A DNA stretch of 64,000 nucleotides from Pseudomonas cerasi (GTDB taxonomy: Bacteria > Pseudomonadota > Gammaproteobacteria > Pseudomonadales > Pseudomonadaceae): contig NZ_LT222319.1 of NCBI RefSeq assembly GCF_900074915.1, positions 5,201,501 to 5,265,500 on the forward strand, read 5' to 3'. A program made the translations under genes and the position numbers. Of this stretch, positions 8,461 through 17,499 are shown piece by piece. The stretch's first letter is position 1. Each line of letters starts with the position of its first letter. The notes beneath the pieces are model-generated. The model saw only the letters and a program-made list of their open reading frames with translations, was not told where the DNA came from and searched no databases.

Positions 8461-8498
8461 TGCATGAGCGTCCGATGATGGATATTGGCGCTCATGCA
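8461..8498. other. Perfect 10-bp inverted repeat downstream of psd
   Basis: TGCATGAGCG (8461-8470) and CGCTCATGCA (8489-8498) with an 18-nt loop, starting 18 bp after the psd stop. There is no T tract, so it is not a classic terminator; it could stabilise the 3' end or bind a regulator. The rest of the 256-bp gap to the next gene shows nothing I recognise. Confidence 0.5.
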
Positions 8499-8698
8499 AC
8501 GTGCCGCCGGACGGTAATAGCATGAGGCCATAGTTGCTGCGGGGTGATGTCGATACTGGTAAAGTCGTTACATCGATGCTGTAGGATACTTCTCACTTTC
8601 ATGGGCGTATGCTCGGCACATCGCGGGTGCGCGATAACCTCGGCCCCCCATCTGAAGCCATCGTCCGCGCCAGTGAGTTGTTGGAGCTTGCCTGTCAC

Positions 8699-10483
8699 AT
8701 GAGTAATTTTAGCCTCCCTCTGCTATTGCGTGCCCCCACGCCGACGCAGTCGAGCCTGACATTCAGTGAAGCCAACCCCCGCGACCTCAAACGCTGGATC
8801 TCCAGATTGCCCAAGGCGAACCTCGGAGAAATGGCGCGCCAGCTCTATCAAGGGCTGACCGATCTGAACCAGTTGATCACCCCGAGCGAGAACCGCCTGC
8901 AATTGCTTGAATTGCTGCGGCCCGAGGTGTACTTCGTCTGCAAGCACCTTGAACGTCACTTTCTCAATCAGGCCATTGTGCTGGACGAGCGACCACGCAA
9001 GGTGGCCAACCTCTGCCAGGCGCTGCAAAACCATCTCGCAACCGGTTACAAGCAGATCATTCAGCAGGTCGCCCCGCGCTATACCCGAGACCAGGCCGGG
9101 CTGTTCAGCACTGCGCTGCAACGCGCACTGCATGGTCTCAACGGGCCATTGATACGCGCCAACCAGCTTTACTGTCCGGTTCAGGACGGCCTGTGGCTTG
9201 AGCTGCATCAGATCTACCAGATTGCCCGTCAGTACCAGTTGCACAACACGCCGGTCGAAGAGCCCCTGGCCCATCACAGCAAAGTGCTGAGCGTGGAACA
9301 GACCTACGTGATCGCGCTGCTGATGGGTTGCTCACGCTGCAACCAGATGCGTCAGTTGAACATCGGCAAACTGGCCGATGCGCTGGAGGCCTGGAGCCCT
9401 CTGGTAAAGCTGCAATTGCCGGTCACTGAAAGCAGCCTCTTCGCTCTGGACCCGACGGTCGACAAACCGCCGCTGTATCGCACCCTGTTCAGCGACGAAC
9501 AATCTCCTCGGCTGCTGGGTATCAACACCTACGCGCTGGCTGAAGCGATCAATCAGTACCTGGCCCTGCCGGATGACCAGCGCACCCCTTCGCCGTTGCT
9601 GATTCCAACCGGTATCAACACCGACCTGCTGCAACATCTGGCGGTCGCCTGGGGTGATGTGGCCGAACGCACCTTTCAACGCACGCCCGGTCAGGGCACG
9701 CTGAAACTGTGCATCGGCATGAGCGCGCTGCATTTCTATGTCGCTGGCCAGAAGTCGTTCAGCGAGCTGTTGCAGTTGAACAGCGCCACCAGTGCAGCGA
9801 GCTTTTCGTTGAAGATGGCCAATGATGACGCGGACGATCCGTGGGCGTCTGCCTTCGACACTCAGCGCGGCAAGACTTCATCCGTTCTGCTGCCCTACGA
9901 AGAGATCGAATACCCGAAAAACGACGGCGACAGCGACTCGCTTTCCAACAACCAGCATACGTTTCCGACCTTCGACCTGAATATTGTCAACCACAGCCCG
10001 GGCGGATACTGCCTGGCGTGGCAGAAGGACGTGCCTCAGCAGTTGCAGGCTGGCGAACTGGTGGGTATTCAGGATGACGCCGGCCAGGGCTGGAGCATTG
10101 CCATCGTGCGCTGGATCCGCCAGGTACGCAGCGGCGGCACACAGATGGGCATCGAACTGATCGCCCCGTTTGCCCAGCCATGCGGCATGCAGCTGATTCG
10201 CGAACAGCAGAACAGCCAGTACCTGCGAACCCTGATGCTGCCGGAAGTACGCGCCATGGAAAAACCGCCCACCGTGCTCGCACCGCGTCTGCCTTTTCAG
10301 GAGGGCAACAAGGTGATGATCAACGTCGCCGGTGAAGAACGCCGCGCGTCACTGAGCAACCGGCAGGTCAGTAGCGCCAGTTACAATCAGTTCGAGTATC
10401 AGATGTACGACGCCCCGAAAGCGACCGAAACCGAAAAGGCCAGGCCGGATCAGGAATTCGATTCCTTGTGGGGCACGCTGTAG
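8699..10483 (+). CDS. fimW: FimW-like cyclic-di-GMP-binding (PilZ-type) protein
   Basis: A 594-residue cytoplasmic protein at the position of PA4958, the surface-attachment factor FimW of P. aeruginosa, which binds c-di-GMP and supports type IV pilus action. The N-terminal two thirds are mainly helical without a named motif. The C-terminal part looks like a PilZ beta barrel: N-H-S-P-G-G at 431-436 fits the (D/N)-x-S-x-x-G motif, followed by strands with W-S-I-A-I-V-R-W. A preceding R-x-x-x-R is not obvious. I chose the ATG at 8699 over an upstream start at 8609, because GGAGC stands before it and family members begin near M-S-N-F. In PAO1 fimX follows; here serB comes next. Confidence 0.75.
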   Translation: MSNFSLPLLLRAPTPTQSSLTFSEANPRDLKRWISRLPKANLGEMARQLYQGLTDLNQLITPSENRLQLLELLRPEVYFVCKHLERHFLNQAIVLDERPRKVANLCQALQNHLATGYKQIIQQVAPRYTRDQAGLFSTALQRALHGLNGPLIRANQLYCPVQDGLWLELHQIYQIARQYQLHNTPVEEPLAHHSKVLSVEQTYVIALLMGCSRCNQMRQLNIGKLADALEAWSPLVKLQLPVTESSLFALDPTVDKPPLYRTLFSDEQSPRLLGINTYALAEAINQYLALPDDQRTPSPLLIPTGINTDLLQHLAVAWGDVAERTFQRTPGQGTLKLCIGMSALHFYVAGQKSFSELLQLNSATSAASFSLKMANDDADDPWASAFDTQRGKTSSVLLPYEEIEYPKNDGDSDSLSNNQHTFPTFDLNIVNHSPGGYCLAWQKDVPQQLQAGELVGIQDDAGQGWSIAIVRWIRQVRSGGTQMGIELIAPFAQPCGMQLIREQQNSQYLRTLMLPEVRAMEKPPTVLAPRLPFQEGNKVMINVAGEERRASLSNRQVSSASYNQFEYQMYDAPKATETEKARPDQEFDSLWGTL

Positions 10484-10549
10484 CGATCACTGCGACAGCC
10501 GTCGCGATTGGCCCCTCGCCATCAGGGGCAAACCACCACGGCCTGAGCG

Positions 10550-11764
10550 TCAGCGCTTTCCTTCGCGGTCGCGGAAACCCAGCAGATACAGCACGCCATC
10601 GAGTCCCAGCGTCGAAATGGCCTGTTTGGCCGATTGCTTGACCAGTGGCTTGGCACGGAACGCTACACCCAGCCCGGCAATCGCCAGCATCGGCAGGTCA
10701 TTGGCACCGTCGCCGACCGCGATGGTCTGCTCCAGGCTCAACCCTTCCTTGTGAGCCAGTTCGCGCAACAGGTCGGCCTTGCGCTGCGCATTGAAAATCG
10801 GCTCGACCGCTACGCCGGTGACCTTGCCGTCAACCACTTCCAGTTCATTGGCAAAGACGTAATCGATGCCCAGCTTTGCTTGCAACTGCTTGGCGAAATA
10901 GGTGAAGCCACCCGACAGAATCGCCGTCTTGTAACCCAGCCGCTTGAGCTCGGAGAACAGCGTTTCAGCGCCTTCGGTCAAGCGCAGAGACGCGCCGATT
11001 TCATCCAGCACGCTCACATCGAGCCCCTTGAGCAGGGCCAGGCGCTCTTTGAAGCTTTCGCTGAAATCCAGTTCGCCGCGCATGGCACGCTCGGTAATCT
11101 CGGAAACCTGCTCGCCGACGCCTGCTGCCTTGGCCAGTTCATCGATGACTTCGGCCTCGATGAGGGTCGAATCCATGTCGAACACCGCCAGGCGCCGGTT
11201 ACGACGGAACAGCGAATCCTGCTGGAACGCGATATCGACGTTGAGATCCTGGGCAACCGCGAGAAATTCGGCCTGCATGGCTTTCGGGTCGGCAGGCTCG
11301 CCGCGCACGGTGAACTCGATGCAGCCCTTGCCTTTGTCGGCCGGGGTGTCGAGCGGCATACGACCGGACAACCGATCGATCTGATCGATATTCAGCCCGT
11401 ACTTGGCAGTAATGGCGCTGACGCACTGCAATTGCTCGGCCGTGACCTTACGGGTCAGCAGCGTAACGATGTGACGCGCCTTGCCCTGGCCTTCGACCCA
11501 GTGTTGATAGTCGGTTTCGGACACCGCAGTGAAACGGACTTGCTGATCCAGTTCGTAGGCGGTGAACAGGATGTCCTTGAGCACCGAGGATCCCTGCACG
11601 GTATCCGGAATTTCAACCAGGATGCCGAACGACAGGGTGTCATGGATCACCGCCTGACCAATATCGAGAATGTTCACGCCACCCTGGGCGAGGACGCCGG
11701 TGATGGCTGCAGTGAGACCGGGACGGTCGACACCAGTGATGTTAATCAGGACGATTTCGCGCAA
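10550..11764 (-). CDS. serB: Phosphoserine phosphatase SerB
   Basis: A 404-residue enzyme for the last step of serine synthesis, releasing phosphate from phosphoserine. Two N-terminal ACT-like regulatory domains (about 1-180; I-T-G-V-D-R-P-G-L-T at the start) precede a HAD hydrolase domain with the nucleophile motif D-M-D-S-T (D196, D198) and the late motif V-G-D-G-A-N-D. The start is TTG at 11764, preceded by GGGGGTG; reading back to 11806 adds residues not found in the family. It is divergent from the AhpA/YtjB-like gene, the same pairing as serB and ytjB (smp) in E. coli. It converges with the FimW gene across 66 bp holding only a weak GCCCCT/AGGGGC hairpin. Confidence 0.96.
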   Translation of the reverse strand: MREIVLINITGVDRPGLTAAITGVLAQGGVNILDIGQAVIHDTLSFGILVEIPDTVQGSSVLKDILFTAYELDQQVRFTAVSETDYQHWVEGQGKARHIVTLLTRKVTAEQLQCVSAITAKYGLNIDQIDRLSGRMPLDTPADKGKGCIEFTVRGEPADPKAMQAEFLAVAQDLNVDIAFQQDSLFRRNRRLAVFDMDSTLIEAEVIDELAKAAGVGEQVSEITERAMRGELDFSESFKERLALLKGLDVSVLDEIGASLRLTEGAETLFSELKRLGYKTAILSGGFTYFAKQLQAKLGIDYVFANELEVVDGKVTGVAVEPIFNAQRKADLLRELAHKEGLSLEQTIAVGDGANDLPMLAIAGLGVAFRAKPLVKQSAKQAISTLGLDGVLYLLGFRDREGKR

Positions 11765-11894
11765 GGCGCACCCCCGCAGTGGAAAAAAACCGCATTCTAA
11801 CCACATTCAGTGACCACCGGGCACAGGCAGCGCTTTGCCGCCACTGGGTCGCTCGTTATACTGCGCGACAACTTCACCGAAAGAGCCGTGCTCT

Positions 11895-13439
11895 GTGAAC
11901 CGGCCCACGCCCGTTAAAACCGATAATTTCTTCCTGCTCATCTTTCGTGCCCTGCGTCATCGCCGTGTACCGATCGCTTTGCGCATTGCCAGCCATAACG
12001 TGATCCTGGTCGCTTTGGCGCTGGTGATCTACGCCGGTGTCATGGGCCTGCAGTTCAAGCAGGCCATGCATGAACAGGCCGATGCGCTGGGGCAGGCCCT
12101 GACCACCCAGACCGCCACCTCGGCTACCGAGCTGTTGGTGTCCAACGACATCCTCAGTCTCAACGTGCTGCTGGGCAATCTGGTCAAGAACCCGCTGGTA
12201 GCGCATGCCGCTATCTACAGTGTGGATAACCGCATCCTCGCGGAGGCCGGCCAGCGTCCGAAAAACGGTCTGCTGGGGGAAGCTCAGGGTCTGTATGAAA
12301 TCAAGATCACGTTCCAGGACGTGATGGCGGGCCATCTGCGCATCAGCCTCGACATGTCGCAGTTCCAGCAGCCGATGACCATCAGCCTGCAGAGCATGGG
12401 CATTCTGGCCGGTATCCTGCTGGCCCTGGCGCTGGCGCTGAGCCTGCGTCTTGGCCGCCACATCTCCACGCCACTGATGCAGATGCGTATCTGGCTGCGG
12501 GATATTGACCCGTATACACCAGCCACTGATCGCCAGGATGAAATCGGCGATCTGGCGCGCCAGCTGCGCACCTCGTTCGCGCCGCCGGTGCCGGAGCCAG
12601 AACCGCTGCCCGAGCCCGAGTATGACGGCGAGGAAGACGACAGCGAAGATCCTTATCTGGAGCCGGAAGAGAAGCCCGCACCAAAGGTTTCGGCACGCAG
12701 CAGCGAAGCAAAACCGCGCCTGCCGGCACCACCAGTGCAGCGCCGCATCGTTGCCGAGGAAGATGAAGACGACGATGAGGAGGATCCGTTCGCCGATCTG
12801 CGCGACCACTCGGACAACTCGCCAGCCGTTCGCCCGGCGGCTGCCTCGGTAGCGCCGGTCGAACCGCACAACAGTGCAGTGCTGGCCGTGCAACTGGGTG
12901 CGCAGGATCAATTGCGCCGCCTGCCGCGCGCACGCCTGACCGAATTGCTGCAACGCTACCGCGACTGCCTCGATCAGGCCGCCTCGCTGTATGAAAGCGA
13001 GCTGCACACGCTGAATGACGGCAGCACGCTGATGCTGTTCCACAGCCACGAAAGCGGTGATGACTACCTGACCAACGCGATCTGCTGCGGTGAGCTGTTG
13101 CGCGCACTCAGCCATGCCTTGCAGATCGAGGTGGCCGACAGCGGCATCACCTTGCAACTGCAACTGGGCCTGACGCTGGGCGAAGGCTTGAGCGGCCTGA
13201 GCCAGATCGATCTGTTGCTGACCGAAACCGCGCAGGATGCACTGGCGCTGTCTCAGCACAGCCGCAACCTGCTGCTGGTCGAACGCCGCATCAACGACGA
13301 CCCGTTGATCCGTCAACGCGCCCGCATCCGCCCGATCGCCAGCCCTGAAGGTGCCTGCTGCGTAGAACGCCTGATGGAGCCTTACCCTTCGATGCTCGAA
13401 CGCCAGCTGGCGCGCATGCACGAATCCAACAAGGCCTGA
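11895..13439 (+). CDS. AhpA/YtjB family membrane protein
   Basis: A 514-residue inner-membrane protein. A basic N-terminus leads into one membrane helix (about 30-50), an extracytoplasmic sensor-like segment, a second helix (about 160-185), a HAMP-like piece ending D-R-Q-D-E-I-G-D-L-A, then a long Pro/Glu/Asp-rich linker (about 230-330) and a C-terminal globular domain. E. coli YtjB (Smp) contains only the N-terminal half; the C-terminal half looks like a degenerate nucleotide-cyclase-type fold, though that is only inferred. Function is unknown; the gene is constantly paired head to head with serB. The start is GTG at 11895 (V-N-R-P-T-P), with a weak AAAGAG before it; a TTG at 11835 is possible. 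Confidence 0.75.
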   Translation: MNRPTPVKTDNFFLLIFRALRHRRVPIALRIASHNVILVALALVIYAGVMGLQFKQAMHEQADALGQALTTQTATSATELLVSNDILSLNVLLGNLVKNPLVAHAAIYSVDNRILAEAGQRPKNGLLGEAQGLYEIKITFQDVMAGHLRISLDMSQFQQPMTISLQSMGILAGILLALALALSLRLGRHISTPLMQMRIWLRDIDPYTPATDRQDEIGDLARQLRTSFAPPVPEPEPLPEPEYDGEEDDSEDPYLEPEEKPAPKVSARSSEAKPRLPAPPVQRRIVAEEDEDDDEEDPFADLRDHSDNSPAVRPAAASVAPVEPHNSAVLAVQLGAQDQLRRLPRARLTELLQRYRDCLDQAASLYESELHTLNDGSTLMLFHSHESGDDYLTNAICCGELLRALSHALQIEVADSGITLQLQLGLTLGEGLSGLSQIDLLLTETAQDALALSQHSRNLLLVERRINDDPLIRQRARIRPIASPEGACCVERLMEPYPSMLERQLARMHESNKA

Positions 13440-13463
13440 TCTTCTCCTCCGCTCACTCTTCTC

Positions 13464-13735
13464 TCGTGCCCATGCTCTGCATGGGCACGCCGTTCCGGGA
13501 TCTCGACGTCCGATCCTGACCGACCTGGTCCGGCGCAATCAGGTGACGCAGAGCGTCACGACCTGCATTCCCACGCGGAGCGTGAGGAACGATAGGTGCC
13601 CGCAAGACCACCATCGTACCCCTGCGCCAGCGCAGGCATGCCGTTCCGGAGCGTAAGGCGCGATAGGCGTCCGCAAGACCACCATCGTGCCCATGCTCCA
13701 GCGTGGGCATGCCGTTCTGGACGCTCTGCGTCCTA
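13464..13735. repeat. Stacked-hairpin intergenic repeats, copy B (multi-unit)
   Basis: Several related units fill most of this 392-bp gene-free stretch. GTGACGC-aga-GCGTCAC is at 13543-13559 and CACGC-gga-GCGTG at 13572-13584. Two tandem units with a 71-bp period start at 13591 and 13662, each 'gatagg..tccgcaagaccaccatcgt..' followed by a hairpin and GGCATGCCGTTC. The upstream unit from 13464 has CCCATGC-tct-GCATGGG. It lies between converging genes. The remaining bases up to 13788 show nothing further. Confidence 0.75.
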
Positions 13736-13788
13736 TCCTGACTGTGCAGCGCGTCAGGAACGCCGGGGGTGAGAACCAGATGAGCGCC

Positions 13789-13824
13789 CAACAAAAAGCC
13801 CGCATCGCTGCGGGCTTTTTGTTG
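13789..13824. terminator. Bidirectional rho-independent terminator
   Basis: CAACAAAAAGCCCGCA, a short loop, then TGCGGGCTTTTTGTTG: a long perfect hairpin with T tracts on both strands. It lies 9 bp past the stop of the PqiC-like gene on the minus strand and also downstream of the AhpA/YtjB-like gene on the plus strand. Confidence 0.93.
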
Positions 13825-13832
13825 GGCCGACC

Positions 13833-14531
13833 CTAGAAGCGAAACACTTCAAGATCGGTGCGTATAGGGGACGCCAGTGGAATTCTTGGCTTGTCCGGCT
13901 CTTTGGCCTTGGCGACAGGCGTTTTTTTCGGCTCGTCGAGCGCCTGCCAGGAAATCGGTTTGATCGCAGTGCTGACCTGATCAGCCAGGCGCTGCAACAG
14001 CACGCCCTGAGCCTTGACCTGATCGGCAGAGCTGCCGGCATGGACTTGTTCCAGGTGCACCAGCCGGCTGTCCCGGACGTGACCCTTGCGGTCCAGAAGT
14101 CGCCATTGCGCGTCCAGTACCGCGGGCTGTTTGGCACCGGAGTCCAGGCGGGTGATGGACAGCACGACCTGAACATCGGGCGTGAAGCTGGCCGTCGCAG
14201 GCGCCATGACGACGCGCTGGCTGTCCAGCTTCCAGGCCAGCTGACGCAAGAGCAACTGGTCGATATCCGAAGACAGGTTGCCCGCCCAGCGCCCATCGGA
14301 CGAAGCGGTCAAGGTGCCGTCAGGCTGGCGTTGCAGCAGTGTTTCGCGTTGCAGATAGTCGGCCACCGAAACAGGACCCAGCAATACTGCCAGACCACTA
14401 CTCTGTTTCGGCTGACCAGGCTCACCACTATCGAGCTGATAAAGCGCGGTCGGCTGGCGCACACTGCAACCAGCCAGACCCAGAACGCCAGTCATCAGCA
14501 GGATCAAGGGAAGGCGTAGAAAATTCATCAT
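13833..14531 (-). CDS. PqiC/YmbA-type ABC transport auxiliary lipoprotein
   Basis: A 232-residue lipoprotein. The signal peptide ends in the lipobox L-A-G-C with the lipidated Cys at 22. The mature part has the DUF330/PqiC fold signature (A-L-Y-Q-L-D-S-G near the start, then V-S-V-A-D-Y-L). Such proteins sit at the outer membrane facing the periplasm and work with MCE-type lipid transport systems such as PqiAB. The PqiA and PqiB genes are not in this window on the visible side: the next gene upstream on this strand is parC, across 180 bp. The partner system is therefore unknown. An ATG one codon later (14528) would serve equally well. Confidence 0.8.
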   Translation of the reverse strand: MMNFLRLPLILLMTGVLGLAGCSVRQPTALYQLDSGEPGQPKQSSGLAVLLGPVSVADYLQRETLLQRQPDGTLTASSDGRWAGNLSSDIDQLLLRQLAWKLDSQRVVMAPATASFTPDVQVVLSITRLDSGAKQPAVLDAQWRLLDRKGHVRDSRLVHLEQVHAGSSADQVKAQGVLLQRLADQVSTAIKPISWQALDEPKKTPVAKAKEPDKPRIPLASPIRTDLEVFRF

Positions 14532-14711
14532 CCCATCCAGGTGGCCGTCCAGAGACAGGCCACAGTATTAGTACTTTCAAGACCCATGCAGGCACTGAGC
14601 CACGCATGCACCCCAAGACCCCATATCATCCGTGAATATGCACCATGACTCCAGCGATTATGCATCGTACTTCATGGCAAAACGAAGAACCTTGGTGCCA
14701 GATCAATGTTT

Positions 14712-16967
14712 TCAGCTATTTTCCACCAATAATGCATCGACCCTCTGGAAGCCCCTTGGCAGTTTATTGCCACGTCTGCCACGCTCGCCCTTGTAATGTT
14801 CGAGGTCTTCAGGTTTCAGCGACAGCGTTCGTTTGCCCGCCTGAAGTACCAGCGTAGCGCCTTGCCCGATCACCGCAAGATCAGTCACATACTCTTCACG
14901 GCTGGCTACTCGCTCGCCCGGAATACCGATGATCTTGTTGCCCTTGCCTTTGCCCAACTGCGGCAGATCGCTGATCTTGAACACCAGCAGACGGCCTTCG
15001 GTGGTTACCGCTGCCAGCCAGTTCTGCTCACGATCAGGCACAGGGCGAGGCAGGATGACTTTCGCCCCGGCCGGCAGGCTCAGCAGCGCCTTGCCCGCCT
15101 TATTCTTGGCTTGCAGGTCTTCGCCTTTGACGACAAAACCATAACCGGCATCCGACGCGATCACGTACAGCGCATCGTCTTCCGGCAACAATACGCACTC
15201 GAAGGTCGCACCCGGTGGCGGTTGCAGCTTGCCCGTCAGTGGCTCGCCCTGGCCTCGCGCGGAGGGCAGGGTGTGGGCGGCAACCGAATAGCTGCGCCCG
15301 GTCGAGTCGATGAACACGGCGAACTGATTGGAGCGGCCAATGGACGAGGTCTTGAAACCGTCCCCGGCTTTATAGGAAAGCCCGGTCGCATCGATGTCGT
15401 GCCCCTTGGCACAGCGTACCCAGCCTTTTTCCGACAGGACGACAGTCACCGGCTCGGTGGGCATTAGTTCATTTTCAGACAGCGCCTTGGCTTCGGCACG
15501 GGCAACGATGGGCGAACGACGGTCGTCGCCATAGGTTTCAGCGTCGGCAATCAGTTCGGCACGCACCAGCTTGCGCAGCTTGGACTCGCTGCTCAGCAGC
15601 GCCAGAAGCTTGGCCTGCTCTTTGCGCAAGGCATCCTGCTCGCTGCGCAGCTTCTTCTCTTCCAGACGCGCCAACTGACGCAAACGGGTGTCGAGGATGT
15701 AATCGGCCTGAATTTCCGACAGATCGAAACGCGCGATCAGCTCCGCCTTCGGGTGCTCGGCGGTACGGATGATGTGAATCACTTCATCGAGGTTCAGGTA
15801 CGCCGTGAGCAAACCGTCCAACAGGTGCAGACGGTGCTCGACCTTGTCCAGACGGAATTGCAGACGGCGACGCACCGTACCGATACGGAACGTCAGCCAT
15901 TCGCCGAGCAATGTCTTGAGGTTCTTGAGCTGCGGCTTGCCATCCAGGCCGATGATGTTGATGTTCACCCGGTAACTGGATTCCAGCTCGGTGGTCGCGA
16001 ACAGATGCTGCATCAGCTCGTCCAGCTCAACCCGGTTGGAGCGCGGGATGATCACGATACGGCAAGGGTTCTCGTGGTCCGACTCATCGCGCAGGTCGGC
16101 AACCATCGGCAGCTTCTTGGCCTGCATCTGCGCGGCGATCTGTTCCAGCACCTTGGCACCGGATACCTGATGCGGCAGTGAAGTGACGATAATGTCGCCA
16201 TCTTCGATGCGGTAAACCGCGCGCATACGCACCGAGCCACGCCCGGTCTCGTAGATTTTCAGCAGGTCGGCACGCGGCGTGATGATTTCCGCTTCGGTCG
16301 GATAGTCCGGCCCCAGAATGTGCTCGCACAGCTCGGGAACCGTGGCCTTGGGATCGTCCAGCAGACGAACGCAGGCACTGGCGACTTCGCGCAGGTTATG
16401 CGGCGGCACATCGGTGGTCATACCGACGGCGATGCCGGTGGTGCCATTGAGCAGGATGTTCGGCAAACGTGCCGGCAACACCGCAGGTTCATCCAGGGTG
16501 CCGTCGAAGTTCGGCACCCAGTCAGCAGTGCCCTGGCCCAGCTCGCTGAGCAGGACTTCCGAGTAACGCGACAGGCGCGCCTCGGTGTAGCGCATGGCCG
16601 CAAAGGATTTGGGATCATCCGGCGCACCCCAGTTGCCCTGCCCGTCTACCAGCGTGTAGCGGTAGCTGAACGGCTGCGCCATCAGCACCATCGCCTCGTA
16701 ACAGGCCGAGTCACCGTGCGGGTGGAACTTGCCGAGCACGTCGCCGACGGTACGCGCCGACTTCTTGTGCTTGGCGTCGGCACCCAGGCCCAGTTCGCTC
16801 ATCGCGTAGATGATACGTCGCTGAACAGGCTTCAGGCCGTCACCGATATGCGGCAAGGCACGGTCCATGATCACGTACATGGAGTAGTTGAGGTAGGCCT
16901 GTTCGGTGAAGTCAGCCAATGATCGGCGTTCTACACCATCCAGGCTGAGGTCAAGGGAGTCGCTCAT
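14712..16967 (-). CDS. parC: DNA topoisomerase IV subunit A
   Basis: A 751-residue subunit that cuts and rejoins DNA to decatenate daughter chromosomes. It has the breakage-reunion domain with the active-site Tyr at 127 (A-A-M-R-Y-T-E-A-R), a coiled-coil region and a C-terminal beta-propeller. The quinolone region reads H-P-H-G-D-S-A-C-Y-E, with Ser87 and Glu91 as in the susceptible type (E. coli S80/E84). I use the ATG at 16967 (M-S-D-S-L-D); the longer frame to 17015 adds non-family residues. It is last in the run parE, phytase-like, protease, parC; the protease stop is 11 bp upstream. Confidence 0.97.
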   Translation of the reverse strand: MSDSLDLSLDGVERRSLADFTEQAYLNYSMYVIMDRALPHIGDGLKPVQRRIIYAMSELGLGADAKHKKSARTVGDVLGKFHPHGDSACYEAMVLMAQPFSYRYTLVDGQGNWGAPDDPKSFAAMRYTEARLSRYSEVLLSELGQGTADWVPNFDGTLDEPAVLPARLPNILLNGTTGIAVGMTTDVPPHNLREVASACVRLLDDPKATVPELCEHILGPDYPTEAEIITPRADLLKIYETGRGSVRMRAVYRIEDGDIIVTSLPHQVSGAKVLEQIAAQMQAKKLPMVADLRDESDHENPCRIVIIPRSNRVELDELMQHLFATTELESSYRVNINIIGLDGKPQLKNLKTLLGEWLTFRIGTVRRRLQFRLDKVEHRLHLLDGLLTAYLNLDEVIHIIRTAEHPKAELIARFDLSEIQADYILDTRLRQLARLEEKKLRSEQDALRKEQAKLLALLSSESKLRKLVRAELIADAETYGDDRRSPIVARAEAKALSENELMPTEPVTVVLSEKGWVRCAKGHDIDATGLSYKAGDGFKTSSIGRSNQFAVFIDSTGRSYSVAAHTLPSARGQGEPLTGKLQPPPGATFECVLLPEDDALYVIASDAGYGFVVKGEDLQAKNKAGKALLSLPAGAKVILPRPVPDREQNWLAAVTTEGRLLVFKISDLPQLGKGKGNKIIGIPGERVASREEYVTDLAVIGQGATLVLQAGKRTLSLKPEDLEHYKGERGRRGNKLPRGFQRVDALLVENS

Positions 16968-16977
16968 GCGGGCCTCA

Positions 16978-17499
16978 TCATTTCGTTGACTGGCGCAACA
17001 GCAAATTGCCGCCACGCTGTGTGAATTCGAGTTGTTTCATTGCGCTCATACCGAGCAGCACCTGCTCACCGTCCAGACCGGGTGCCACCAGGGCACGCAC
17101 ATTGGTCAGGACGATATCGCCCAGTTGCAAGCGCTCAAGCGTGGTCCGAAAACCCTGACTGTTGCCATTGGCCGTGCTGACCGTGACCGGATAGCCACGT
17201 TTGAGCCCCAGGCGGTCAGCCATGTCACCGGGTACGGCCACATCGGTCGCCCCGGTGTCGATCATGAATTCCACTGTCCGGCCGTTGATCTGGCCGGTCG
17301 TGACGAAGTGCCCCTGACGATTGCCTGCCAGTTGCACCTCTATATAGCCGTCACCGTGTTGCGAGGTAACCACGGTGTTGGGGTTCTGCTGCCGGTCTTC
17401 CCAATCGCCGAAAAAGCGCGTCGCGAGAAACAGACCGGCCGCCCAGGCCACGATCATCAGCACCTTACCGGCGCGCTTGCCGGGCTGCACGTCGCTCAT
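16978..17499 (-). CDS. Retropepsin-like aspartic protease, membrane anchored
   Basis: A 173-residue protein with one N-terminal membrane helix (about 12-30) and a periplasm-facing clan AA domain of the TIGR02281 type. The catalytic motif D-T-G-A has Asp at 81 (F-M-I-D-T-G-A-T-D), and the second hydrophobic motif near V-L-L-G-M-S-A-M supports a retroviral-type fold that works as a dimer. The substrate is not known. Its start overlaps the end of the phytase-like gene by 4 bp, and parC starts 11 bp later, so it is probably co-translated with the topoisomerase IV genes. It corresponds to PA4965. Confidence 0.85.
   Translation of the reverse strand: MSDVQPGKRAGKVLMIVAWAAGLFLATRFFGDWEDRQQNPNTVVTSQHGDGYIEVQLAGNRQGHFVTTGQINGRTVEFMIDTGATDVAVPGDMADRLGLKRGYPVTVSTANGNSQGFRTTLERLQLGDIVLTNVRALVAPGLDGEQVLLGMSAMKQLEFTQRGGNLLLRQSTK

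Noticed and set aside
10511..10529. GCCCCT/AGGGGC hairpin as a terminator between the FimW-like gene and serB
   Set aside because: Short stem and no T tract on either strand; it is mentioned under serB only.
13464..13735. Regular repeats that might be a CRISPR array
   Set aside because: The units are palindromic, imperfect and without unique spacers of even length; no cas genes are near. They match the intergenic repeat family elsewhere in the window.
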